Origin: Xestospongia bergquistia
Lineage: Eukaryota > Porifera > Demospongiae > Haplosclerida > Petrosiidae
Direction: 5' to 3'
Assembly: GCA_963965975.1 (NCBI GenBank)
Contig: OZ014419.1
Location: 1,612,001 to 1,676,000, forward strand
DNA: 64,000 bases
Part shown: in pieces, positions 36,057 to 48,286 of the stretch
Numbering within the stretch: the first letter of the stretch is position 1
Layout of the letters: every line of letters begins with the position of its first letter
The notes under the pieces: model-generated
Told to the model about the DNA's origin: nothing
Database searches by the model: none
What the model saw: the letters and a program-made list of their open reading frames with translations, nothing else
Translations under genes and position numbers: made by a program

Positions 36057-39000
36057 TCAGAGAGTGGTTTCCAAAGGTTCAGGAGTAGTAAGTCTCCTCC
36101 TAACACTTTTAATCTATAAAACAACAAATTCAACACACACACATGTACATTCTCTTACAAATTTCAATTCTAGGAGAGGAAGCCGTTTTGACAAACCCAG
36201 CTGTCGCTCAAGATTACTAGCTATTTTTTTATCTAGTTGTTCGGGCTCTTCAATAATAGGCTGTAACAAAACTCATAATAAAATAATATATAACACATTT
36301 ATATAACATTAACAAGAGCTAATGTAGATATACAATATATCTAATGTTACAATTGACACTTTATCTACTATTATAGAGAAGGCAGCTGACCACTTTGTGT
36401 CCTCTCTTTGCAAAGAGAACAGCATTTGCTACTGTTGATTGACACTTTATCTACTATTATAATGAAGGTAACTGACCACTTTGTGTCCTCTCTTTGCAAA
36501 GAGAACAGCATTTGCTACTGTTGGAAACAAACGAGCTGAACTAAACCTTCTAAAAAACCCATAACGATTTAAGGCTTCACAAATTGGAGTGGATGGAGCA
36601 GCTAAAAGAACCTGAATATTTAAAGAATCCAGCTCAGAAACAACCTGAGATAAAGAAAAGCATGTTATGGTTACTTTACAAACAAGATGAATGCATTGTA
36701 CCTGCTCTAACATTGCCACACCCATTGAATCAACAAAACCAATTGGTCCACAGTCCAATATAATAGTGTGATATGGATGACGAGGACAACCTTCATTTTC
36801 TGATGTCAATGCATGTGACAATCATGTGATAGTCATGTGAGATTCAGTAATTTACCTTCAGTAAAGCTTGATATGTTTGGCTCAATGCTTGAATTAATTG
36901 AATCAATCTGACTTCCAGCAATATATTGCGTACTATCTTCTGTTGCTTCAGCTTTGGCATTATTTGTTGGATCATCACCTTCTTCGTGTAATGGATATAT
37001 ACCTGATATGCTAAGCTATGAAAGAGAGAGAGAGCTTGCACACTTAATCTCAATAACTCACCACACCCCCTCTAACTCCACCTTGTGACTGTTTTATCTA
37101 AAATATAATAAAGGATGTAGTAATGATAATTAAAATATAATTAATTATATTATAGTTATTTGCAAGTAAATTTTGATATCTACTAAAATTAGTAACAAAT
37201 AAATGACAATTTCCTGCAAACATGCCCCACCCACCATATGTTGTCTCAAGGAGTGTATTGTTAACAATGAGTCATTGATACAATTAGTTGTATGCAATGA
37301 AAAGTAGAAATGATTGAATTAATACTAATGACTAATTGGTATAATTTGTTATGGAAAATAAGTGGAAACAATGCAGTACCAGTAATGGTATAGTGAAAAC
37401 AAATAATGGTTAGTAGATAATATTTTGTCTTACCTTATCATAGCATTGTTCAAAACATCCTTGAACTTTGACATCAAACTGTTGTGGATCCACACCACAT
37501 TCAATAAAGAGACGAGACTTAAACACATTACGATTTGCAAAATAAAGTGGTGCATTAAATTGATAAATATATATTCCTGAAAGCCGATGAACCTAAAAAT
37601 AAAAAAAATTTAAATATCCAAGAATAAAATAATATATATATATATTTACTTTTAGATCTTCAGCATTATAATCACTCAGCTCTTTGTTTCTCAAATCACG
37701 AGGGTATGTCCATGCACAAGCCTCTCCTAACTCAGGGGAATATGGACTATGTACAACAGAATATAATTATAGTAGATAAAGTTCTAATACTCACAGAATG
37801 GTTCGAAGGACAACACAAAAAAGACTAAAAAGTAATCCAATTATTAAACCAATATCAAGTCCAATAAATAATGTAGTACTGAACACAACTATCCAAACAA
37901 ACTATAAAAAAAAGATAATCTAATAATAATATTAGTTGTAAGTCTATCTGTCTCATCTACTACACAACTTGTATATACACGATGCAATAATTCTAGTGTT
38001 GTGATATGCTTTATACCTAACAATTCAAGTTATGTGTCCTTGTAGTATAGTGTAGAGTATAGTAATTAGCTTACCATGTCTGGCCAATGAAGGTAGAAAT
38101 ATCTTCGGATGTCTTTAACTTGAAAGAACAATCCTTTTAATGCCATTACAACAATAACACCAACAGCAGCCTATGAATATTATTTACATGAGTTCTACGA
38201 ATGATGTACCACATACATTAGGTAGAGGTCCAAATAAGAATCCCAGGAAGAGAATTACAATAAGAACCATGAATGAAGAAATGAAACTGACTAACTGAGA
38301 GAGATAGAGAGAGAGAGAATATTAAACAAACAGAAGACATAATTAATACCTGTGTATTACCACCAGTGGCATCTTGAAGGACAGTTCGACTTAAAGCTCC
38401 AGCTGTTGGAATGCTACCAGTAAAAGAGCCTCCAATATTCATTACACCATAAGCAAAGAATTCCTTAAAAAAAGACAGTAAAAAATAGAGTACATTTCAC
38501 AAACTATTACTTACTTGATCAGAATGAATGGAGTATCCATTTTTCTTTGCAAGTAATTTTGCTTGAGCTATATTAATCACAAAACTAACAATAGCAATAA
38601 TGAGGGCCTCAACAAAGACATCACGCATAAGACCAACAACAGGAACAGTTGGTTTAAAACTACAAAACAGACATTGATCATTCAAAGCAAACAATGATAA
38701 ATATTACCATTTTCCAGGTGGTATTCCGCCTACATCATTGATAACTTGAAGACCATATTTCTCATTTAATTTTGCTCCATAAGAAATACCAGTAGCAAGA
38801 ATAACCTGAACAAATTGAAAAAGAAGACACACCTGGACTCAGTCTTACCACAAGCAGTTGTCCTGGTATGTAAATGAGAAATTTACGAAACTTTTTTTTG
38901 AGGATATAGTTCGTAATATCAATGCCAATAAGAATAATGAAACAAATGATGGATGTCACGATGGCTGAGGGAGTTACTTTACCATTAAAAAGCAGAAGAA

Positions 39001-40592
39001 GAGTGTAATAAAAACGCTATAAAATAAAGTTATCAATAAATTAAGTATATCATCATTCTCTTATAATATATTCAGTAAATCATATCTTAGGAATTAAGAA
39101 ATTATTATTAGGAGGAAGCATATTTAGTGTTACAACTACTTCCACTTTGTCAAGTCCTACAAATTTACATTATCACTCAATTTTCATTCATATAGTAGAT
39201 ATGTTTCATTTCCATCATTTGAGACTTCCTAATTTAATTAAAGTAGGTGTAATGAATTCAATAAAACTCAAACACTTACTTTACATGTATATTAGTATAT
39301 CATATTACATTATAATTGAAATAATTATGTCACATTACCCTTGGTGTAACAGCCAGCCCTGGATCCACATAAACATCTTTTGGACTTTCTCCCAACAAGA
39401 TTGGGAGTTGAGTCACCAAGATAGAAAACGCTGCAGCTGCTGTGTAGCCACTGATGAGAGCATCAGAAAGGAAGAGAGTGATCACTCCTAGTTTAATTAG
39501 ACTCATTGCAACCTATAATGAAGGGAGACAAAGTTAAGATGCAAGGGTTACAAAACAAATCACTACAAACATGAATACATTCATTGTCCTACTTACCATG
39601 AGAATACCAACCATAAAACTAATTGTTATAGCAATGTCAACGTGATATTGATAACAAGCTGGCAGTAAACAAGGGTCATCATTATCAAATAAAGTATTGT
39701 TATCAATATTTGAGCTATTATCAGAACAAGAGGGATAAGACATGGAGATTCGTTTCACTGCATCACCTGTCATCAAAGCTACCACTGGAAATGTACCTAA
39801 ATGACATCAGAGATTGATGACACATGGATATCTGTTTATATGGAGATATTGTTATCTAGCTCATGTTAAAACACCAGGCTTTAAATATTTTAATATTGTG
39901 ATAAGTGACTAAACAGTAGAACTACTAACTAAACATTATGTCATGTGACATGTTTGTTGATGTTGGAGATGCATAACATAGTATATTTATGTTAATACAT
40001 ACCAACTGATATATGTTTAGAAGTGCCAAACACTGCATATAAAAGAACAGGAGCAAATGATGAATACAGACCAAATACAGGTGGTACAAATGCTAGAAGA
40101 GCAAACCCAATACCTAGGAAAGAGAGAGGGAGGATGAAAAAAAGGGTGGGTCATCATCTGTTTACCTTGTGGAATATGTGTTACACCAATGGTCAGTCCT
40201 GATATGAAATCGCCAAGTAATAATTTAGGGGTATAATGCAGAACCCACTGAATTATTGGCAAATGAACAAACAGAAATTTCTTCCACTCTTTCTTTTTTA
40301 TTGGAGGTTTGAGAGCATTCCAAATTGGCTGAGGTACTACTCGATGCAAGTACCGATCCCTCATTGGGAGATCTTGATCCTCATCAAGTTCCCGATACAC
40401 AGGGACTCCCTCTACAGTTGTTAAAGCAACATCATCTAACTCTAAGCCAGTATTAGTGTTTGTAAGAGCATCGTCAGGATCATTTGTTGAAACTTTCGTT
40501 ATAGAAGGATGTTTACGAGAATTGAGAGGTTTCCTAAAGTCTTGTGCAACACTCCAACTATCATCAGAGAAACTATCTGACTCTTCCATCAT
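36057..40592 (-). CDS. SLC26-family anion (sulfate) transporter with STAS domain, 19 exons
   Basis: Exons read from 40592-40166, 40113-40003, 39796-39597, 39512-39339, 39016-38849, then about 38808-37651 in seven exons, then 37592-37434, 37098-37063, 37015-36856, 36790-36702, 36644-36477, 36260-36159 and 36113-36057. A cytosolic N-terminus is followed by the SLC26 signature ([27 protein letters not shown]), [18 protein letters not shown], further helices ([17 protein letters not shown]), and a C-terminal STAS domain ([32 protein letters not shown]) with an insertion of about 70 acidic residues. The C-terminus LETTL is a class I PDZ ligand. The family exchanges sulfate, chloride, bicarbonate or oxalate; the substrate is not decided by sequence. 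The middle exons were checked by phase. Confidence 0.9.
36352..36523. repeat. 86-bp tandem duplication at the last STAS exon
   Basis: The segments 36352-36437 and 36438-36523 are near-identical (a few changes around the donor). The upstream copy in transcript order carries the end of the STAS exon with donor GTG|gtcagt; the second copy lies in the following intron with gtcagc. Confidence 0.9.
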
Positions 40593-40691
40593 AATAGTAA
40601 TTATGTGCTCGCCCTGTTTAACTCCGGAATAAAAAAAAGCCTTAAAGAACTAAGGCGTGGTTGGAAGCTTGTAAGTTAGTAATTACTAAAA
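40593..40691. promoter_or_regulatory. Putative bidirectional promoter, SLC26 / persulfide dioxygenase
   Basis: Ninety-nine bp separate the divergent ATGs. The stretch is moderately AT-rich with an A run (40630-40637) and no evident TATA box. Shared control of the two genes is inferred from spacing only. If the dioxygenase starts at the downstream ATG (40779) the gap is 186 bp. Confidence 0.5.
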
Positions 40692-43456
40692 ATGGGGCTG
40701 GCCGAGGGTGTGTATCTACGTCACAGTACGTTAGTCACGTATACACTCGTTGTAGCAAGGAGCTGCACTTCTTTAGTAATGGCTGAATTAGAGACTCTAC
40801 CTGTAAGTCAATTCACTGTCTTCCTAATGTGATTAGGACTTGCCATGTCTTTTGTTTAGAGTGGTCTCAAACAAGTCCTTAAAGACGAACAGTCTGGTCT
40901 GGAGCTACGTATCTACTATCTTGAATGTCTGGCTCAGGCTACATACATTATAAGTCACGAAAAAGTTGCATTTATAGTTGATCCTCGTCGAGACATTGAA
41001 GCTTTTCTTGTTGTAAGTTGACATGCATGATCATGCTTTTTTCTTTTGTTTAATCACATGAATACTAGCTAGTTCTAACAGTGTACCTATATAATTTGTT
41101 TTTAAATAATCTTGGGGGCCCATGATCCCATTCATTGAATGCAAGCTCCTTAGCAAGACTAAAATCATTCAACTATATATCAATAGAATGCTGATTTTGA
41201 AATGAAGTATGATTTTTTACCCTGTGGAAGGCCTCTCAATATATAGTGGGTTTAACAAATATGAACATTATTTTTCTTGTCTTCAGGATCTCAAAGCCAC
41301 TGGTACCACACTCAAAGGAATATTAGAGACTCATTTCCATGCAGACTTTGTATCTGGTCATTATGAACTGATGCAAAAGACTGGTGCTACAATTTATTTT
41401 GGTCCCACTGCTGGCTCACGTTGCAAGTTTCCTCACCATGAACTAAAGGATGGAGAGGTACATATTAAACAATGTTAATATTGAATGTGTTATAATAATT
41501 AGTATATAAAATGCACCAAACTATATAGAATGTGTATTGTCCGTACCTTCAACTCTGAACTTCTAAACCAATACTCTTAATTTATATATAATGCATTAAA
41601 TCACTATCAATAGTTTGGTAGTTTGATGTTCTTTCTACCCTTTCCTCTATCCCTTCCTTCATTAGATTATCGAATTCTCCTCTCGCTATTCTATCAAAGT
41701 TCTTCATACTCCAGGACACACTCCAGAGTCTGTGGTCTATCTAACAATTGATACATCAGCAGATAATAAACCTATTCAGGTTGGTAAAGTTGTTTTATCA
41801 ACGAACGACACCTCTCTCTTAGGCTTTTACTGGAGACACTCTATTTATTGGATCATGTGGTAGACCTGATTTAGTAGGATCTATTGGTTTTACATCAGAC
41901 CAAATGGCACGAATGATGTTCTATACACTAATGGACAAAATAAAAACTTTACCTGATGATGTTCAGGTACAATAGAGAGGCAATATTCTTTTATAGAGTT
42001 CTATATTATTGCAGGTATTTCCTGCTCATGGTGCTGGTTCTCCATGTGGCAAAAACCTTAGTTCTGATCTCTACTCTACTATAGGAAAAGAGAAACAAAC
42101 TAACCCTGCTCTGCAGCTTACTGATGTCAGTATTATATCATGTCTCTCCCTTCTTTATTCCTTTTGTTAGGATGCCAAATTTATTGCCTTTCTCACAGAT
42201 GGACAACCTACTGCTCCTGGTTACTTTGCTCATGATGTTTCACAGAATGTGGTCAGCCCCTTCTATTATAATTAATAAGTTATCTAAACTGACTATTTAT
42301 ATATAAAATGACTTTTAGGGTGGAGCTGAGCCACTGGCTGTTGAGTTAAGTAAGATACCTCGAGTAAATGCTGAGCAATTTAAAGCACTTGTACATGTTA
42401 ATACTGGAGATTATGTTGTCATTGATACAAGACCAGTAAGTACTATAACAGTCTCATACCCATACTTAATGAAATGAGTATGAGATATTTTAATCATATA
42501 TGTTGTATTTTCACTTTTTCAGCCTTCACTATATAATGCTGGTTATATTGAAGGTTCTCTTAATTTTCCTTTGGGAGAGGCAGGAGGTGCTATTGTGGGA
42601 GTTGAAGATGGCAACTTTGCATTATGGGTATACCCCTGTTATGATCCCCTAATAATTACTTTTTATTGTATGCACTTAAAGGTTGGTACCCTTGTCCCAA
42701 TTACAACCAAAATGCTATTGGTTGCAAACCCTGATAAAGTAGGGGAAACACTTCAACGTCTTGCTCGGATTGGATATACCAATGTATGACTGGTGGTTAT
42801 TAATTACTTCATTTGGACTATTTTATTATAGGTAGGTGCAATTCTTGAGGGAGGCATGAAGACGTGGGTTGATGCTGGTTACCCTGTGTTATCTAGCCAC
42901 AGACTTAACATAGTAAGTAGAACTTGTTAAAGTGGGCACAATGTTTTGTGTTCTATAGAAAGAGTCCAATAATATTTCAAAGTTAATATCTGAAGGATAT
43001 CACTTTATTGATGTAAGGACTCAAGGAGAACATGAGGCCAACTCAGCCAAGAATGCTATTAATATTCCACTAAATGAAATTTATAAACACTTAAATGAGA
43101 TGGATAGGTTAGTTAATAAATATTGGTGATTGTATTATATAATCTCTCTGTCCATAGGTCCAAAAAATACATTGCTTTCTGTACTTCTGGCTATCGATCA
43201 GTCTTAGCTGTCAGTATATTGAGAGCAAATGATTTCAATGCCATTGATATATATGGTGGATTTGCTGCAATCAGTGTATATGCATCTGATCTCACTACAA
43301 CTGGTCAGGTAAGGGAATTTTATACCTCAATAAGACATGGTCCAATTGTTTTTTTATTTACCTCTATAATTTTCTGTTTTTGTATTTATTTTGTATTGAC
43401 ATTAGACATGTCCCAGCCTAAAAGCCATGATCACAAAAATGGAGACCTCTTCTTGA
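40692..43456 (+). CDS. Persulfide dioxygenase (metallo-beta-lactamase) fused to two rhodanese domains
   Basis: Fourteen exons are 40692-40802, 40860-41012, 41287-41457, 41666-41779, 41823-41966, 42015-42125, 42171-42248, 42319-42435, 42523-42627, 42682-42783, 42832-42912, 42959-43107, 43158-43308 and 43406-43456, for 545 residues. The MBL part shows [30 protein letters not shown] and FPAHGAG, the ETHE1-type non-haem iron ligands. The first rhodanese domain (VVIDTRP to [13 protein letters not shown]) has no Cys at its active loop ([10 protein letters not shown]); the second ([13 protein letters not shown]) has Cys in FCTSGYRS. This order equals bacterial CstB-type enzymes, which oxidise persulfide to sulfite/thiosulfate. 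The first 37 residues could be a mitochondrial presequence; a second in-frame ATG lies at 40779. Confidence 0.9.
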
Positions 43457-45818
43457 GAGAAGGGAAACTATATTACTTTATGTTGACCAGTACACACTAT
43501 TTCTTATTGTTTGGTACATTTATTAAGATGTATCATTAGTGCATGCCATGTGCACAATAAACTCACTAACTGTAACATTGTATTGTTTAGATTTATCTAT
43601 ATGTCATATTAATAATTAAAGTTGAATTGTATACTGGTTGGTTGAAATTGAAAAACTTATTGTTCTTATAATATTAATATTGTTCCATTAATACTAGTAT
43701 ATCTCCTCATACAATTATACAATCTAGTAACAATACAAAAAGGAAAAATGTTCACTTTCTAAAATACAAAAATTCACTAACTAAATAAAAAAATAATATG
43801 CCTACATTACTAGTTCATAATAAAAAAGTTTAATTGTTAAACAAAGTAAGAATTTCAGACCATTCAATCATAAATTCCAGAGCTGTTGGACGTTGCGAGG
43901 CAGACACATCCCAGCTTCTCTGCAGAATATCTATCACAGGTTGAGTGAGAATTGCACTGTTAAGGGGAGGTCGCATCCTTCCTCGTCCAACGTGTTCTTG
44001 AAGTTGTAAAAGATTAAAATCTTCATATGGTTCCTCCTCCATTAGTACCTCAAATACAACAATAGCTAATGAGTAGATATCAGACATTAAAAGCTGATTC
44101 ATCGATAAGAATTCCCCTCTAAGAACCTCAGGAGCTGAATAACGTGGAGTACCCTGTCCAGGAGGTATTCCTGCATTATTGAAAGATATTTCTGCTGCAT
44201 TCTTCACTGCGCTGAGACCAAAATCACCTAGTTTTGCATTGTGATCTTTGTCAAGAAGAATATTTTCACTTTTGATATCACAGTGAGCAATTTTAGGATC
44301 GTGATCGTGCAAATACTCTAGTGCACTAGCTACTTGAAGAACAATAATTTTCTTTACATCACTTGAAAACTCAATTTCCTCACAAAAAATTGCTCGATAC
44401 AGACTTCCTGTAAGATATTCCATAACAATTCCAATATTCTCTTCCTCCACAACTGCACCAAAAATCTTGACTGTGTGAGGATTGTCAAGTGAGGCAAATA
44501 TTTTAATTTCTTTCACAAACATCTCCAGTTTTTTTCTAGGCATGTGCTGAACAATCAATTTTTTAAAAGCTATTGGTTGTTTTTTCCAGAGTCCAACATA
44601 AACATGACCAAATCCACCACGCCCAATTGGTTCCTTTCCAAGATCCTCCAGTTCGCAATATGGTATAATTTCTTTACCCATATATTGAACCTGTGGTCGA
44701 AGTTGGTCAGGATGTGTAATATACTGTTTACGAGATGGAATAGGTAATCCTGCACGATGTGATCTTCTGTTATAAGTATTGTCAACATAGTATTGTTGTT
44801 GAGAAGCAGAAGATTTTGATGAGGTGATAGTAACCAATCCATCATTGTGCTCTATATGAGAACCTAACAAGTTTCCTACTTGGCCTAACCATCTGTTTTC
44901 TGCATTATCAACATACAAAAAATTAGATGTTGATGAGATATTGGATGCCCCAGGTGACAATAAATCTATTGTAACAGATCCATCTTTGCGTTCCACACGA
45001 GAACCTAAAAATTCTCCTACTCGGCCTAACTCTGTGTTTTCTGCATCATCAACATACAAATGAGGTGTTGATGAGATACTGGATGGCAATAAATCTATTG
45101 TAACAGATCCATCTTTATGCTCCACATGAGAACCTAATGGTATTCCTACTCGGCCTAACTGTCTGTTTTTTGCATTATCAACATACAAATGAGAGGTTGA
45201 TGAGATACCAGATGCTCCAGGTGATGGTGAACTTATAGTAATAGATCCATCTTTGTGCTCCACATGAGAACCTAATGGTTTTCCTACTCGGCCTAACTGT
45301 CTGTTTTTTGCATTATCAACATACAAATGAGAGGTTGATGAGATACCAGATGCTCCAGGTGATGGTGAACTTATAGTAATAGATCCATCTTTGTGCTCCG
45401 CATGAGAACCTAATGGTTTTCCTACTCGGCCTAACTGTCTGTTCTTTGCATTATCAACATACAAATGAGAGGTTGATGAGATACCAGATGCTCCAGGTGA
45501 TGGTGAACTTATAGTAATAGATCCATCTTTGTGCTCCACATGAGAACCTAATGGTTTTCCTACTCGGCCTAACTGTCTGTTCTTTGCATTATCAACGTAC
45601 CAATGAGAAGTTGATGAGATACCAGATGCACCTTCATATGAACTGACAGTAGGTGAGAATGGTGAGGTAGTGCTATATCCAGATGCTCTAAATGATGTTG
45701 CGCTTCTGGAGCTTGCAGTGCTGGGACCACCACCTCTGCTTACTACACATGATCCTACTGGCATTCCAACACGACCAAGTCTCCTGTTATAAGCATTATC
45801 AACATAGTTCCTTGACAT
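42832..45818. other. Segmental duplication, copy 1
   Basis: The last four dioxygenase/rhodanese exons, their introns, the 3' spacer and the kinase gene are repeated at 49247-52044 in the same order and orientation. Exon and intron similarity is high and the shared 370-bp tail-to-tail spacer is also conserved. The two copies diverge in the kinase repeats. Confidence 0.9.
43830..45818 (-). CDS. Non-RD protein kinase with YVDNA repeats, copy 1
   Basis: A single exon of 662 residues. The N-terminal half has eight repeats of the motif YVDNAxNRxLGRVGxPxGS, the middle ones in units of about 46 residues (HVEHKDGSITISSPSPGAS). The C-terminal 270 residues form a protein kinase: GRGGFGHVYVG loop, AFKKL lysine, acidic helix C (EIKIF), catalytic loop HCDIKSEN, DFGLS, APEVL and a C-lobe Arg in SQRPTALEF. 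The catalytic loop has Cys where RD kinases have Arg. All catalytic Lys/Asp residues are present, so it should be active. It is closest in feel to TKL/RIP-type kinases. The start was chosen at MSRNYV because copy 2 has the same ATG; another in-frame ATG is 36 bp upstream. Confidence 0.85.
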   Translation of the reverse strand: MSRNYVDNAYNRRLGRVGMPVGSCVVSRGGGPSTASSRSATSFRASGYSTTSPFSPTVSSYEGASGISSTSHWYVDNAKNRQLGRVGKPLGSHVEHKDGSITISSPSPGASGISSTSHLYVDNAKNRQLGRVGKPLGSHAEHKDGSITISSPSPGASGISSTSHLYVDNAKNRQLGRVGKPLGSHVEHKDGSITISSPSPGASGISSTSHLYVDNAKNRQLGRVGIPLGSHVEHKDGSVTIDLLPSSISSTPHLYVDDAENTELGRVGEFLGSRVERKDGSVTIDLLSPGASNISSTSNFLYVDNAENRWLGQVGNLLGSHIEHNDGLVTITSSKSSASQQQYYVDNTYNRRSHRAGLPIPSRKQYITHPDQLRPQVQYMGKEIIPYCELEDLGKEPIGRGGFGHVYVGLWKKQPIAFKKLIVQHMPRKKLEMFVKEIKIFASLDNPHTVKIFGAVVEEENIGIVMEYLTGSLYRAIFCEEIEFSSDVKKIIVLQVASALEYLHDHDPKIAHCDIKSENILLDKDHNAKLGDFGLSAVKNAAEISFNNAGIPPGQGTPRYSAPEVLRGEFLSMNQLLMSDIYSLAIVVFEVLMEEEPYEDFNLLQLQEHVGRGRMRPPLNSAILTQPVIDILQRSWDVSASQRPTALEFMIEWSEILTLFNN

Positions 45819-47005
45819 AATTGACTTGATATAGTCCCTAATCAAAAAGATCATACAATAATTATTATTATAGTTACACAGAATAAATAGGTATGCCAGT
45901 TACATCTTCCCTGCATAATAGCACAGGTGAAGATAGAATGCTATTAAATTTGTTTTCAGCCTACATAGCTTTAGTTATTTAAAACCCTTTGATTGTGTGT
46001 GTCTGGACTATTATGTATATAGGGTTAGCCATCCCTGCATATACTTTATTTTAGTAAAATGTTTATTTATTTATTTACTTAATTTTTAAAACAAAGTGTT
46101 TAGATAGCCAACAGAGAAACGTGGCATTAAATTTAAAGGTGACAGAACAATTAGGAATAGTTAGCTAGAGCATATGCATGGTGATTTATAAATATGAAGG
46201 TTTAGATTTATTTGAATTGAGTGAGCTACTATATAGACTTATAACTGTTTCAGGCACATTCCAAGTAATAAAATCATGGATGTAGACATAGTTTAATTAA
46301 ATAGAACACAAGAAGAAGTGGACTAGAATTGTACAGCATTGACTTTAAAAAATTATTTAATAAATGATTTGATAGTTTGTTTAGAATTACCTCATTCTTT
46401 TAGATAATAATATATCAATGTATGTAGGTCAATGCATTCTGGCTAATAAATCAAACTAAAGTTATAATAGCAAGGCAAGGGTTAGTCCAAGTGGGTAAAG
46501 AGTATTTTACCTCTATTTTTTAGGATAACTATCTTTTTGCTGAGGTCTCTGATCTGTAAATTTAATTAAAGATCATGGGACTATCTAGTTCTATGCCCAC
46601 TTAAGTTGGAAGTTGATCCATGACTAAATAGTATTTATCAGGTATTAAAGGTAGATTATTTAATAGGCAGCAGCCAAGATGTTCTGATAATGATCTCCTT
46701 TACATACGCAATATAGTATCAACTTCCTACCTGATATATACTATGTAATTTATATAGGAATAGTTAGTTAGAGCATGGTAATTATCTAGAATTTTACAAG
46801 AGATTCATGTAAACAAAGAGATTTTGGTAATTTTATATGGTTTTAAAAGTTTGAAAATAAATTGAAGACATTTTATAAACCTGCTTTAAGAAATTGCTTG
46901 CTAATGATATCTTCAGAATTACATGCTACATTAATTAGTTGATTTAACCAACCCATTGTAATTTTGGTTGCAGGTAGGTATATAAATGATGTATTGTAAG
47001 TACAA

Positions 47006-47082
47006 CTTGGTACATGTTGTAATTACTATAATTACAATAATTACTATAATTACAACATGTACCAATTACAACATGTACCAAG
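47006..47082. repeat. Inverted repeat with 19-bp perfect arms
   Basis: The arm cttggtacatgttgtaatt (47006-47024) is exactly complementary to 47064-47082. A third, shorter copy of the right arm lies at 47048-47063. It could fold into a hairpin or be a small foldback element. Confidence 0.85.
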
Positions 47083-48286
47083 TATATTATAATATACTAT
47101 ACTTGCCTAGACATTAGTAATAGGAGTGAAAGGTGAAAACAGATGTAGGCAACTTAACAAGTTTTCCTATTAAGAGAAAGCAATAGATCCCCACCCTTCC
47201 TTGTTATTACAGTACAAACATAAGAAGGAAATAGACTACAATTTGTATACGGATATAATTAAAAGGTGGATAATGTGTCTAATGAGATGATAATATCAAC
47301 AAATAACTTGTCATTAACATGTTAAGTGCAACATCAGGTAAATTTGTTGGTGTCATCTTGTTGATGATACAAAACTTTAAAGGATATATATATATCGGGA
47401 TGTGTGTGGTACATCTGTTGATGATTATCTAAGCAAGTTGTAGAAGTAGTCAACAGTACTATGTTAGAGAAAGCTGTTGAGGATAACATTCATGGTTTGC
47501 AAGCCTTTACCATTAGACAGCTTGATCCTAAAATTACAATCAAAAGTGATGTTGCAAAGTCGGGCTCAGACTTAGTTCATGCTAACAGATAGCTAATAAA
47601 AGTTCTGGTTATCAACAAATCTGACCAAATAACTTAACTAGAAAACTGAGTGTACTAAGTACTGGTTGTATTTACATATCGTTGGCTGGTCATACACTAT
47701 CTATATATAGGTAGTCTATGACTAGTATATGTTTAGTATATAAAGTCATTACTCAACTTAACTATATAAAATTTTTGTGAAATACTCATTGTGTGATTTC
47801 TCGGTGTGTTGTACTTTTACATGCCAACAAATTACACAATGAGTAATTCACATAAATTCTATATTCCATAGTAACCTGCTGATGTAAACTACAAAGTAAT
47901 TGTTAAAATAACAATTTAATTTTTACAGTGGTAGAGTTCATTAACACGTATATTACATACTATTGGCAGGTCAGCCAATTACTGTATATACCACCTACTG
48001 CAATTGCAATCAAGCTATATCTATAGCCATGTCTTGGATACAAGCCACTAGTTCAACTAAAACATGAAAAAATCTGGCCCATCTACAATGTTATACTTAG
48101 TTTTACATATGGGAGCTGTATCTATATGTTTATCATCTTTCTTATGCTAACTGCATCCCTGTTGCATTATATATATATACTACTGATGAAGGTAGTTGAC
48201 AGGCAGTCGAACTATTTGTTGTTTTAAATTAGATTTCTTGGTTGGTAAATTTATTTGAGTAATATTTAATATAAGTTGATTGAATA

